Positions 32,491 through 42,603 of a stretch of DNA of 64,000 nt are shown here, one piece after another (position 1 is the first letter of the stretch; each line of letters opens with the position of its first letter). The translations under genes were made by a program, and so were the position numbers. The stretch comes from Leptobrachium leishanense (Eukaryota > Chordata > Amphibia > Anura > Megophryidae), in NCBI GenBank assembly GCA_009667805.1, contig CM019072.1, forward strand, positions 36,139,519-36,203,518, in the 5' to 3' direction. The notes under the pieces were generated by a model, which did no database searches, was not told the origin of the DNA, and saw nothing but the letters and a program-made list of their open reading frames with translations.

Positions 32491-33135
32491 TTATTATTAT
32501 TATTATTATTCTTTATTTATAAAGCGCCAGCATATTCCGCAGCGCTGTACAATAAGCACAGTATAGACAGGGTTACAATACATTGAACAACATTTGACAA
32601 ACAGTACAGGAGGAGATGAGGGCCCTATTCTCGTAGGAACTCACAATCTGGGAGGGTTGGGGTTGGAAACAGGAGGAGAGGACTGCAAGGTGAGAGTGAT
32701 TGATGGTTGCGTCAGTGAGTTGGGTGGTAGGCTTCCCTAAATAGGAACGTTTTAAGGGAGCGTTTGAAGGAAGAGAAGTTAGGGGAAAGTCTGACAGTAC
32801 GAGGGAGAGCGTTCCAGAGAGTGGGGGCTGCGCGTGAGAAATCCTGCAGTCTATCATGGGAAGAGGTGATGCGGGGAGAAGCTAGGCGCAGGTCACTGTT
32901 TGACCTTAGGGAACGGGCTGGGGTGTATTTGGTGATTAGTGAGGACAGGTAGTGGGGAGCTGAGTTAGTGAGGGTTTTGTAGGTAAGGATAAGGATTTTG
33001 AACTTAATTCTGCAGTGGATGGGGAGCCAGTGAAGGGACTCGCAGAGGGGAGCGGCAGAGACAGAGCGGCGGGTGAGGTGAATTAGCCTGGCGGAGGCGT
33101 TCAGGATGGATTGTAGGGGGGAGAGGCGATGATGC
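32491..33135 (-). mobile_element. L2-clade LINE, 5'-truncated
   Basis: Minus strand ends in AATAA repeats (plus-strand TTATTATTATT at 32491) after the GCGCTGCGGAATATGCTGGC block, typical of vertebrate L2 3' ends. Coding 33130-32712 reads LQSILNASARLIHLTRRS, LHWLPIHCRIKFKILILTYK, YTPARSLRS and FKRSLKTFLFREA, the RT C-terminal region, without a stop until the natural end. A second copy is at 52740. Confidence 0.85.
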
Positions 33136-33189
33136 CGCCCTGGGATAAAAAACACTGAAAAAACAACCAAAATCTGTGCTAAACAAAGA

Positions 33190-33825
33190 TGAGGGAGGTG
33201 TGGCAGTAATCCCTGACAGCGCATCAGTAGTGCAAAACACTAGAATGCAATTGAAACATTTGCATATGCATATATATATATATGATGGTATAAAGTGCAT
33301 TAACAGTAGGCACAATAGTGAAATGAAGTGCAACAAAACAGTAAAGTGCAGTGGTGCCTTAAAAGAATAAAAACAACAGGGCTTCGTGCAATAGTGCATA
33401 TAAGAGGATACGTAGATACCTGTAGATAATAATCAATAAAGTGCACAAATTAAATGTATTCCATTTTCACGGACTGCTATACGCACTATTGCACTCAATT
33501 GAAATATTGGACACTTTTTGCACTTTTTGTGCATGTCCATCGGATTAGCATTGGACATTTAATTTGTGCACTTTATTGATTATTATCTACAGATATCTAC
33601 GTATCCTCTTATATGCACTATTGCACTAAGCCCTGTTGTTTTTATTCTTTTAAGGCACCGCTACACTTTACTGTTTTGTTGCACTTTATTTCACTATTGT
33701 GCCTACTGTTGATGCACTTTATTTCATCATATATATATGCATATGCAAATGTTTCAAATGCATTCTAGTGTTTTGCACTACTGATGCGCTGTCAGGGATA
33801 CCTGCTACACCTCTCTCAAGAATAT
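33190..33825. repeat. Long fold-back repeat (arms about 268 bp)
   Basis: The left arm 33190-33457 is mirrored by 33555-33823 with few differences: CATCAGTAGTGCAAAACACT against AGTGTTTTGCACTACTGATG, GTGCACAAATTAAATGT against ACATTTAATTTGTGCAC. The 97-bp centre contains GCACTTTTTGTGC. Its right end coincides with a 15-bp direct repeat (see findings). Family unknown, non-coding. Confidence 0.85.
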
Positions 33826-33851
33826 AAACACGGTTGTGGAAAACATCACAG

Positions 33852-33862
33852 TGGCGACGAGG
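33852..33862 (+). promoter_or_regulatory. Primer binding site, complementary to tRNA-Ser 3' end
   Basis: TGGCGACGAGG complements the CCA-tailed 3' end of a tRNA-Ser(GCU) acceptor stem, one base after the LTR end, the normal minus-strand primer position. Confidence 0.65.
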
Positions 33863-33952
33863 CTGTAGAACTCACTGACATGGCAAGCATTGGAAAAATC
33901 ACACAAGTAGCTGGTCTTACCTAGGGTGTAAAATAGTCGAGCGCCAGCCCTG

Positions 33953-34970
33953 AGCAGGCGTTATCCACCAACATGTTACCCACTCCCTGGCAGGATATCA
34001 TAGCTGAAGTCAGGCCCAGACTGGCCATCGGGCATACTGGGTGTTTGCCCGGTAGGCTGCTAGCCTCTTGGGCGGGTCGGCCGCTATCTTCCCTCTGCCG
34101 ATTGGCCAGCCGACATAGCCAGTCACCCGGCGAAGCAGCCTAGGCCAACTGAGTGGCGACTGGCGAGCCCTATCTATCTAGAGCCAACTGCATTATCTCA
34201 ATAACTTTGACACTGTTTACATTTTGAGATTAAAATTTAAAAAAGCAGAGGATCCTTTGACTCTGTAATATGGTATCAATCCTCAATATGCACATTCCAT
34301 AGAAACTTTCACTCTGTATTGTGAACAAGGAAGATAAGGAGCAGGAAGCTGTGTCTGCGGTGTGCTGGGGCTGCTGGATTAACTTGTTGAACGCAAATAA
34401 AATAATTGCTAAATTGCCTATTTTACCTACTGGGTTGGTTATGGTTTACTTAAATAAAAATGGATGCGCTCTAAAATTGCACAGTTTGTGTGCGAGCTGA
34501 ACCCTTCTTCTACATTTCTCTTACGAATGCTATGAATCATTTTCATCTTCATAAATAAATCAGAGAAAAGGATGTGCATCAGTCTTCCATTGACAACAGC
34601 GTAACGGCAGTATTAATACTGGCTGATGATAATACGGCCATTGTGAGGAGAGCAGCTCAATAAGCAACCGGTGCGGTCAGGTACACAGTCATATCCTAAT
34701 GGAAGTTATCCCCTCTTGAGCCATGAAATAAATCAAAGCAACAATATACCTTCAATAAAAATAACAGTTTTATGTACAGATTGATTATCTTCTGAGAATG
34801 CATCATTGATGCACGGCTACTATATGCCCCCCCCCCATGAGGGATCTAGTGGTTTCTTGGACAAGTGATATGCAAAATGAAAGATTTAAGCGGATACTCT
34901 ATTAAAAATAGAGCCCCCTTTTGTGCCTTGAAATAATTGGGCAGATGCTGCTGACAATTGTCAACAGATA
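33953..34970. other. Mostly unassigned; hAT end fragment at 34011-34200
   Basis: CAGGCCCAGACTGGCC at 34011, followed by CATCGGGCATACTGGGTG, resembles a common hAT left end. No right end is found. The rest (34200-34970) shows no recognised feature apart from a C run near 34829. Confidence 0.4.
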
Positions 34971-34974
34971 TTAA

Positions 34975-35287
34975 CCCAGTACCGCTGGGTGTGGTGTGCC
35001 CGGTGGGGGGCAATAACACCAGCGGGGTGAACTAGAACGTCCCGCTTGTTGTGGTAGGATGGTCCTCCGGCCCGCCTACACTGCTGACGCAGGTCGCACG
35101 TTATTGGCTGCAGAGGGACAGTTTGAGTACAGGCCGTCCCATGGCCACCAATGACACACGCCATGCGGCAACCGGTGGGCGGGGCTGTTGTGGCCCATAG
35201 ACTCCCGAGAGGCGCGGTACGCTCCCCTCGGTGTTCTGTCCCACCAGCCACAGGGAACAGCATAGTACGTCCTGCTGCAGAAAAGGG
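34975..35287. mobile_element. Short TTAA-target MITE, piggyBac-like
   Basis: Flanked by TTAA at 34971-34974 and 35288-35291. Ends are CCCAGTACCGCTGGGTG and, inverted, CCCTTTTCTGCAGCAGG. The second end resembles the CCCTTTCGCTGCTGAGG end of the element at 51394. No coding frame of note. Confidence 0.6.
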
Positions 35288-35309
35288 TTAAATGAACATC
35301 TGATTGCCT

Positions 35310-36540
35310 CTACCAGAAAGCTTAAATGGGCTGTGTCTGATCTTCCAGCAGGACAATGACAAAGAAAGACATCACAATGGATACACAAAATGGTTTACTA
35401 ACCACAAAATCAAGGTCCGGCTATGATCACCTGAGTCCCCTAACTTAAACTCCATAGAAAACATGTGGGGTGAACTGAATAGGAGAGTCCACCAGAGTCG
35501 ACCTCAACATTTCAAGGTTCTGGAGAGATTCTGTATGGAGGAAAGGTCTCAGATTCTTCACCATATGTTCCCCAACTGTCACGGATTCCCCCCTTGGTCT
35601 AGGATACTGGTCCCTGCATACAGTATACTATCTAAACCTCCGATCCTTAGGTGTTCGGTACAGCAAACTAGCTTCAGGGAAACAAGTGATACATAACTAG
35701 CAAGGGTTAACAGACACCAAAATATTCTAACAAACTTGGTTGATGGAACAGGGATTTTAGTATCAGTCAGACGTGCGCCAATATTGATACCCAGAGCAGG
35801 ATCACTAGTACTTGACATGTCGTTACACAGAGCAGGGTAGTCAGTCAATGCCAGGTTGGTACACAGAGCGGGTTTGTCAGAGAATGTCAGGTCGGTAAAC
35901 AGAGCAGGGTTGACAATCAATGCCAGTTCAGAACACAGAACAGGTTTATCAGAGAATGCCAGGTTGGTACACAGAGCAGGGTTGTCAGTCAATGTCTGGT
36001 TGGTACACATTATGGGTTCGTCAGGGAATGCCAGGTTGATACACAATATAGCCAAAAATACTGAGAGCGCTGAGGATAAGTGAATACCACGTCAGGGCAC
36101 ATGTGAGTGAGAAGCTAGGCTTTAAACTTGGCAGGCACCGTGTCAAGCTCTGCCTCGCCCCCTGGCGTCTCACGTGAACGCAAGACCTCTGTTCTTCAGT
36201 CGGCGCCTGGCGAACGAGCAGGACGATGACAGGCGCAGGGTACTATCAGCGTGGGATGTGACACCAACCTCATCAGGTATTATAGGAGAAGACTCTGAAC
36301 TGTTACTTTGTGCTCCCTCCCTTTGCCAAAATATTGACTAAAAGGTGCCAATAACTGTGTAACACATACATTTATCTCTTTTATAAACCTGTGTTGTGTT
36401 TGCAGTTGTTTGATATCCATGACACACAGTATTGTTGTGCATTTTGTAAACAAAAGATCAAAACGTTAAACAATAAAGCCAATGCCTTCTATGCTTATAT
36501 TTACTAAGGGTGTCAAAATCAGTGGGGGGGGGGGCACTGT
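35310..36540 (+). pseudogene. Tc1-like transposase C-terminus and 3' end, split by a solo LTR
   Basis: Frames over 35335-35576 read FQQDNDK, HHNGYTK, SPNLNSIENMWGELNRRVHQ and RSQILHHMFPN. This is the QDND...PDLNPIE.LW region containing the last catalytic acidic residues of DD34E transposases, with a stop and frameshift. After the LTR (36264) it continues CATCAGGTATTATAGGAG and ends near GGGTGTCAAAATC and CACTGTA at 36534-36540, as in Tc1 3' ends. The 5' part is missing. Confidence 0.75.
35577..36263. mobile_element. Solo LTR with 5-bp target duplication inside the Tc1 relic
   Basis: TGTCACGGATTCCC ... GGGATGTGACA, 687 bp, flanked by CCAAC at 35572-35576 and 36264-36268. An imperfect tandem repeat of about 40 bp (core TTGGTACACAGAGCAGGGTT) occupies roughly 35780-36050 and explains the 158-codon reverse frame there. 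The terminal TGTCAC/GTGACA is symmetric, so the strand is uncertain. Confidence 0.85.
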
Positions 36541-37296
36541 ACGTCAGCTGGAGCCTATTCCATTTGATATCCTATGAAAAAGATGTGGAAAAAACACAAG
36601 TTAAAAAAGTCATGCTTAAATTCAGCCGTGGACGAATTCATCGCCTCCACAAATTCAGATGTGGCTGAATTTGGACACTCTACTACAGACGAGGCTGAAT
36701 TGACACAGTGGCTGAATTGGAGCTTCATTTTATTTTCCATAGCTAGGGAGTTAGGGATATAAATTCGGGTTAAGGTTAGAATAATAGTTCTGCGTCCTTT
36801 CCTCAGAACTTGCAAGATCTCCCACATGCACAACTCCCAAAGTAACATTCAATGGAGTCCTATGGAATCCAATCTCATGATTGTCAACCCTTGTTGTTGT
36901 AGCGCCTGGCACAAAATGCCCGGCACACCTACTGAAACAACATGGATTTTCCACTTGCTCTAGCTGGTTATCAAGAGGGGTAATTCAGCAAGCTAGCGCT
37001 AGCAGGGTAACGCCCCAAATGGAATAGAGACTTCACAAACCCTTGAGAAAGCGCTTTGAAGCTGACACACTGGCATCAGAATCCTTTCTTTCATTCTTCA
37101 ATATATCTGTGGTTTTGTGCATGGGTGTATTTAGGCTCAGGCCTAAATTCTGCTGCCTCTTCCACTCCTAAAACACAATAAAATATTCACAATCTGTCAA
37201 GTCTATATATATATGTCAATAATATGGCATTTATGGTTTTTTACACCAAATTATTTCTATCGGCTTGTTGCTGTGTTTTGTCACTTTGCAGCTCTG
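36541..37296. other. No recognised feature
   Basis: A GTGGCTGAATTT/CTGAATTG-rich stretch at 36620-36720 is imperfectly repeated. No gene seen. Confidence 0.45.
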
Positions 37297-37769
37297 TTAC
37301 AGACTAGGGATGTGCATGGCTGAAAAATTAGTTTCGTTTAGTTTCGTTACGTTTTTAAATCATTTCGTTTTTGGAATTTCTTAACTAATTTCATTTCGTA
37401 TTTCGTTTTGTTTTGTATTTCATTTTGTTTTGTTTCGGATCGATTTGAAATTTTGAATCGATTTGAATTTCATATATCAATTCGATAGTTGATATCAATT
37501 CGAATTTTGGATCACTAGATAAAACCCCAATAAATCAAATTTTGATGTTAAAAGAAAAGCTAGGGTTAAATTTTAAGCTGTGTCACAGATTAAAAATTAT
37601 AGTCAAATTAAACAGTAAAACAAAATTAATTTGTTTCATAAAGTCCTTTGCTGACTATTACTTGTATTGTAAGTTAAGATCAATTCGATAGTTGATATCA
37701 ATTTGATAGTTCATTTCAAATTCGATAGTTGATATCAGTTATTCAAATTTTTCTTTTATGATGATGAAA

Positions 37770-38757
37770 CAGTGTAAACCTGTGACCTCAGGGGTCAGTA
37801 CTTGGACCCATTCTCTTTAATATTTTTATTAGTGATATTGCAGAAGGTATTAATGGAAAAGTATGTATTTTTGTGATGATACAAAGATTTGCAACAGGGT
37901 TGACGTTCCTGGAGGGATCAGCCAAATGACAAATGATTTAGGTAAACTAAAAAAATGGTCGGAGCTGTGGCAATTGAGTTTTAATGTGGATAAGTGCAAG
38001 ATAATGCACCTGGGACGTAAAAACCCAAGGGCTGAATATAGAATATTTGATACAGTCCTAACCTCAACATCTGAGGAAAGGGATTTAGGGGTTATTATTT
38101 CAGAGGATCTAAGGGTAAGTAGTCAATGTAATAGAGCAGCAGGAAATGCTAGCAGAATGCTTGGTTGTGTAGGGAGAGGTATTAGCAGTAGGAAAAGGGA
38201 AGTGCTCATGCCACTGTACAGAGCACTGGTGAGACCTCACTTGGAGTACTGTGTGCAGTACTGGAGACCGTATCTCCAGAAGGATATAGACATCTTAGAG
38301 AGAGTTCAGAGAAGGGCTACTAAAATGGTGTACGGCTTGAAGGAGAAAAGTTACCAGGAAAGGCTTAATGATCTTAACATGTACAGCTTGGAAAAAAGAC
38401 GAGACAGAGGAGATATGATAGAAACATTTAAATACGTAAAGGGAATCCACAAGGTAGAGGAAGGGAGTATATTTAAAAGGAAACAAAGTAGCAAAACAAG
38501 AGGACATAGTCTTAGATTAGAGGGGCAAAGGTTTAAAAGTAACATCAGGAAGCATTATTTTACTGAGAGGGTGGTGGATACATGGAACAGTCTTCCAGTA
38601 GAAGTGGTAGAGGCCAAAACAGTAATTGAATTTAAGCAGGCATGGGATAGGCATAAGGCTATCCTAAACAAAAGATAAATCCAGGTAAAGTATCCATGTA
38701 ATTGGGCAGACTAGATGGGCCGAAAGGTTCTTATCTGCCGACATTTTCTATGTTTCT
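37770..38757 (+). mobile_element. CR1 LINE, 5'-truncated, copy 1
   Basis: It carries the RT C-terminal region and the short CR1 3' end GGCAGACTAGATGGGCC ... TTTTCTATGTTTCTA. It inserted in the hAT element at 37305-38895. Copy 2 at 43938 is very similar and begins at the same point (CAGTGT). Confidence 0.9.
37785..38678 (+). pseudogene. CR1 reverse transcriptase fragment, copy 1
   Basis: PQGSVLGPILFNIFISDI at the start is the RT palm motif; after one frame change the frame runs on from 37863 to TAA 38676-38678. Motifs in order: LKKWSELWQLSFNVDKCK, LYRALVRPHLEYCVQYWRP, LERVQRRATKMV, SLEKRRDRGDMIETFKYVKG, ERVVDTWNSLPVEVV. Compared with copy 2 a single base is missing just where the FADD catalytic motif should be (around 37872), so the active site is destroyed; the rest is open. 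No endonuclease region. Confidence 0.9.
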
Positions 38758-38903
38758 AAAACGAAATAAATTCGTTATATACCGTTTCGTTTCAAATTCG
38801 CATCGTATCGATCGTTATTCGGAAGCACTTCCGAATACGAATTATCAAATTTCGTTCCAAATTCTGAATTTTTCTGAAACGAATGCACATCTCTATTATA
38901 GAC

Positions 38904-39366
38904 ATGAACACCTCCAATATTTTGGATCTCTAAAAGAAAGGATCGAGTTCTGTATCCTCTTTTATACTATTTCAAATCACATAAATATTCTGTAAATGAC
39001 GAAAAAAGGATTTAGAAACCGCAAACTGTTGCTGCAAAAACACCTGCAGACTACAAATCCCATAATCCCAGTTACTGGATTCTTCATTATCGTTCTCGTC
39101 TGACTCCTCAAAAACTAAGAACCTCAAACAACCACCTGCTCTGAGCTAGAAGCTCCACATTGCATGTTAAGAGGAGAAGACCTTAGTAATACGAAATCAA
39201 TGGTCCGTAGCCAAAAAGAGCAATGTAGGTAACAGGTGGGAACGGGAGAGAAGTTAAAAGACCTTCATAGGAAAAGACAACATATATCGTCAGCAGAGTA
39301 AGTATAACCGACCACATGTACATCACGAAGGACTGAAAAACTACAGACAAAAGGCATTAGCGGTTA
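38904..39366. other. No recognised feature
   Basis: Non-coding spacer before a MITE. Confidence 0.5.
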
Positions 39367-40374
39367 TTCAGAGAGAGAGATGATCACACCCAAAATGTCA
39401 TCAAACAGTGAATTTCCCTGTACGATGCCATTTTGGGGCCATTCGGCTATTCTGAGAGCAGGCAGTTCGCCAAATTTGTGCGTGCGGTGCTTGTTTTTCA
39501 GGCAGTGAAATCCCCTATACAGAAGCAATGGTTAATCTATTCAGAGAACACCGAACAGCAGAGAAAAGTTGCTGAAATGCCCTGCTGTTCGGTGCTTTCA
39601 TTCAGCAGGTTTATTCAGGTGAATTCCATAGGCTTCAATGTTTTTTGTTTTTTTTTAGAAGGAAGGATACATTGAGATTTCTCTCGTTTTCAAGTATGGC
39701 CTGGGTGGCGAGTATGTACCGTTAGGTGTCTTGCCCAGGGACACTTACTGGAGAGGTGCTTGTCGGGATCGAGCCCATGTCTCCACAGGCTCTCTCCATG
39801 CATAGCAGTGACGTTACCTCTACTCCACCCAGCCGGCACCAAATATTCCCATTTTGTCTAATATCTAATAAACCGTTTATTCTTTTAATCTGCAGTAAAA
39901 GTCTCTTTATTTATTAATTTTTTTTAGGATCTTTTAGGCATTTTTCGGGAACATTTTTTCTGGGTTTTTTTAAAATGCTTTTTTCTTTTTCCTGTAACAG
40001 ACCTTTTTATTATCATTCAAAGGATCTTATGTTAATTCCAGGCATTTCGTTCAGTCATTTTTTTTGCAAACAGCGTTTAAATTTTGACACCTTCAATCAT
40101 ATTGTTTTTTTTGGGGGGTTTACCCCGTTCGTCAGCTTGTCGGCTTTTTCCGGCAGCTGGTCTGCGCTGTGATTGGCGGCTTGGCGACTCTTTCTGGCGT
40201 GTTTGGCATGTCTTCTGCGGCGGTTCCGGCAGGTTTTCGGTGGGTGATTGGCGTTATTGCGGCGGGTTTTTCCTGCATTCCGTGGACCCTGCGGTGAATG
40301 CTGAATTCACCCCAGGGAGGGGAACTTTGATTCCCCGAAGTGCAGGGAAGTGCGGGGAATGAGAGAGCACCAAC
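39367..40374. mobile_element. CAGGGTTATTC-family MITE, subfamily B, with short insertion and truncated right end
   Basis: The left end GCGGTTATTCAGAGAG and inner blocks GCCATTTTGGGGCCATTCGGC, TATTCAGGTGAATTCCATAGG, AAGTCTCTTTATTTATTAAT and GACCTTTTTATTATCATTC match the complete copy at 14566. A short element sits at 39640-39839. The right terminus is lost at the hAT insertion at 40375. Confidence 0.7.
39640..39839 (-). mobile_element. SINE-like short element inside the MITE
   Basis: The T-run on the left corresponds to an A tail on the minus strand, followed by the inverted match to 21885-21950 (AGGATACATTGAGATTTCTC). It also has a CTTGCCCAGGGACACTTAC and GATCGAGCCCATGTCTCC block seen in many vertebrate short repeats. 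MITE sequence resumes at AAATATTCCC. Confidence 0.5.
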
Positions 40375-41570
40375 CAGTGGCGTAGCGTGGGGGGGCCTCG
40401 GAGGCGGTCGCCCCAGGTGCAATTTTCTAAGGGGCGCAAAATTTCAAAAGAAGTTTGAACCACTAATATTTTCCAGCAGGGATCAGCAAGGTGTCCGCTC
40501 ACGGACACTGGAGTCCGTGAGAGGCCATGGCACGAGTAGCCGTCTGTTTTGCGGCGCTGGCGGTGACTTAGCACTCAGCGTCCGGACGGGAGGACCAGAA
40601 CAGAAAATTCTGGTCCTGTCCTGACTCCTCCTTAACGCTGACATGAGTCACGTGAAGCAGCGCAGCATTATTTGACTGAACACCCTGTACCATGTTTGTC
40701 AGCCCCCCTTGAAGCCCTGTACCAGCCCCCCCCCCCACTGCTGGCAGCCCTGCAGCCGCTGAACAGGAAGAAGGGAGGGAGGCGCCTGCCCTGCAGCACA
40801 TTTATAATCCGATCCCCACTAAGCCCCCTGGACAGCTCCCCCTGGGCCACCAGCAAATCCACGTAGGCAGGCGACACTGTGTGACACCAGAGCAGCGTGA
40901 CTGACATACAGTGAGGGGGTACTGGGGGTACGGGGAGAGGGTGACTGTAGGTTCAGGGAGAGAATGACTAGGGATACTGGGAGAGAGTGACTGGGAGTAC
41001 TGGGAGAAAGTGGGGGTACTGGGAGAGAGTGACTGGGGGTACTGAGAGAGAATGACTGGGGGTACTGGGAGAAAGTGGGGGTACTGGGAGAGAGAAAGAA
41101 TGACTGGGGTACTTGGAGACAGTGACTGGAGATTCGGGGAGAGAATGACTGGGGTTACTTGGAGAAAGTGGGGGTACTTGGAGAGAGTGACTGGGAGTAC
41201 TGGGAGAGAAAGAGTGACTGGGGTACTAGGAGAGAGGGAGAGAGTGACTGGGGTACTGTGAGAGGGTAACTGGTGGTACTAGGAGAGAGTGACTGGGTAT
41301 AGTGTGAGAGTGGAACTCTGCTAGGGTATACTGGGACAGGGTAGCATGGGGCATGGGTGGCATGGGGGCAGGGTAGCGTAGGGGGCATGGGTGTTTCATT
41401 TTTTTATTATATCAGTATTATGTTAATATACAATACATGTGCTTGTGGGGTAACGGGGTCAATTCTCTACTGGTAGAAGGGAATCAGGGTGTGTTACAGT
41501 GTCCACAGGTTGGGGGGGGCGCACAATTCTTGCCTTGTCCCGGGCGCCGACAACCCATGCTACGCCACTG
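40375..41570. mobile_element. Non-autonomous hAT element with minisatellite
   Basis: CAGTGGCGTAGCGTGGG on the left and CCATGCTACGCCACTG on the right. Flanks GCACCAAC (40367-40374) and GCACAAAC (41571-41578) match 7 of 8. 40905-41330 is an irregular array of a roughly 23-bp GACTGGGGGTACTGGGAGAG unit. Confidence 0.9.
40905..41330. repeat. Irregular minisatellite, unit about 23 bp
   Basis: Tandem copies of GACTGGGGGTACTGGGAGAG with variable spacing inside the hAT element. Confidence 0.85.
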
Positions 41571-41578
41571 GCACAAAC

Positions 41579-42189
41579 ACACATAAACTCAAAGTGATAT
41601 TATCCTGCGACAACCCCGTCCTGATGAAATTGTTACCGGCACAATTGTATAATGTCACATTACGCTATGCTATTACCTCAACACTGCAATTTATTACAAT
41701 AGGGGGCTAACCTGTGTAGAAGAAGAGCGATAAATCAGTATCTCTTACGCTAAACCATAGATTTTTGGTTCCAGCACAGATGTGTGAGTGGAACTCAAGA
41801 ATTCCTCTTATGAAAGGGATTATTCGCTAAGCAGCAATCTGGCGAAGAATCACAAAGGGAACCCCACATTTTAGATGAAGATCTCTCAACTCATTTAAAA
41901 GGACGCTACGGCAAGATAGTCCCTTTAACTTTTGGATTAAATTTTGCAACGCACAAGAAACTACAGTTTATTAGATAAGCCTTTAAATGACCACAAAGCA
42001 TAAAAGCAGATTTTATTATAAAGCCTGCGCACGCTGTAATTACAAAAATGCCAAGGAGATCTGATTTAACCAGACGATACATTATGAAACTAAAAATATG
42101 AGAGTGACTCATGTAAAAGCACATTTAAAAAAAATCTTCTAAGGAGATGATGACGTGTTGCACAGGGGGACTATTCACTAAACATTAAA
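41579..42189. other. No recognised feature
   Basis: Non-coding, no repeat ends found. Confidence 0.5.
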
Positions 42190-42603
42190 GGGGTTATTCA
42201 GAGAGCACGACCTTTTGGTGCTCTCCTATTCCCCGCACTTCAGGGAATCAAATTCTCCGACCCTGCGGTTAATTCAGAATCCACAGCAGGGTCCCTGAAG
42301 TGCAGGGAACAGATCCGTAAATGCCCCGAAAAATCCCCGAAAACCCCACCGATACAATCCCAAAAAAATCAGATCAATCCGAAACACCGCACAAAACCTG
42401 CCAAGCGTACCTGACGATCCGCTGCAAACAGCCAAACACATCCGAAAAAAGCAGATGATTCGCCGAACACAGCGCTGACCAGCTGCTGGATAAAGCCGAC
42501 AAGTCGAAGAATAGGGTTAAAAAAAAAACACTGTCAAAATTTGAAATGCTGTTTGCAAAAAAAACTACTGGATGAAAATGTCTGAAATTAACATATAAGG
42601 TCC

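Larger units (their letters stand above)
32055..33903 (+). mobile_element. LTR-type insertion with 5-bp target duplication and tRNA-Ser-like primer site
   Basis: CAAGT flanks it at 32050-32054 and 33904-33908, and the hAT 3' end resumes exactly there. It starts TGTGATG; an LTR ends GGAAAACATCACA at 33850 (TGTGATG/CATCACA ends). TGGCGACGAGG follows at 33852-33862. The insertion then ends GGAAAAATCACA, another LTR-like end, only 53 bp later. The LTR is interrupted after 32383. It could be a severely deleted element or one with an internal deletion between LTRs. Confidence 0.7.
26140..33952 (+). mobile_element. Large hAT element (ZMYM/DUF4371 transposase type), heavily interrupted
   Basis: Its left end CAGGGCCGGCGCT, followed by GCTAGGCGAGCTAGGCGGCC, matches the left ends of the short hAT elements at 47353 and 55452. 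Its right end CTGGTCTTACCTAGGG ... CCAGCCCTG at 33911-33952 matches their right ends. Between them lie pieces of one transposase, in order and on the same strand. Insertions account for most of the length: a hAT, a TTAA element, an L1 3' end and an LTR insertion with an L2 inside. The flanks TGGCAGTG and AGCAGGCG do not form a convincing 8-bp duplication, so the outer borders are inferred from family ends. Confidence 0.65.
37305..38895. mobile_element. Non-autonomous hAT element hosting a CR1 insertion
   Basis: TAGGGATGTGCATGGC on the left and CGAATGCACATCTCTA on the right. Flanks TTACAGAC (37297-37304) and TTATAGAC (38896-38903) match 7 of 8. Outside the CR1 (37770-38757) the element is about 0.6 kb of TTCGTTTCG/TCGATAGTTGATATC words. 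Confidence 0.85.

Noticed and set aside
26140..33952. Clean 8-bp target duplication for the large hAT element
   Set aside because: TGGCAGTG and AGCAGGCG agree at only 3 of 8 aligned positions; I do not claim a duplication and rely on end homology.
35579..36055. 158-codon reverse frame with NPALCTNLAFSDKP repeats
   Set aside because: It lies in a solo LTR and reflects an approximately 40-bp tandem repeat.
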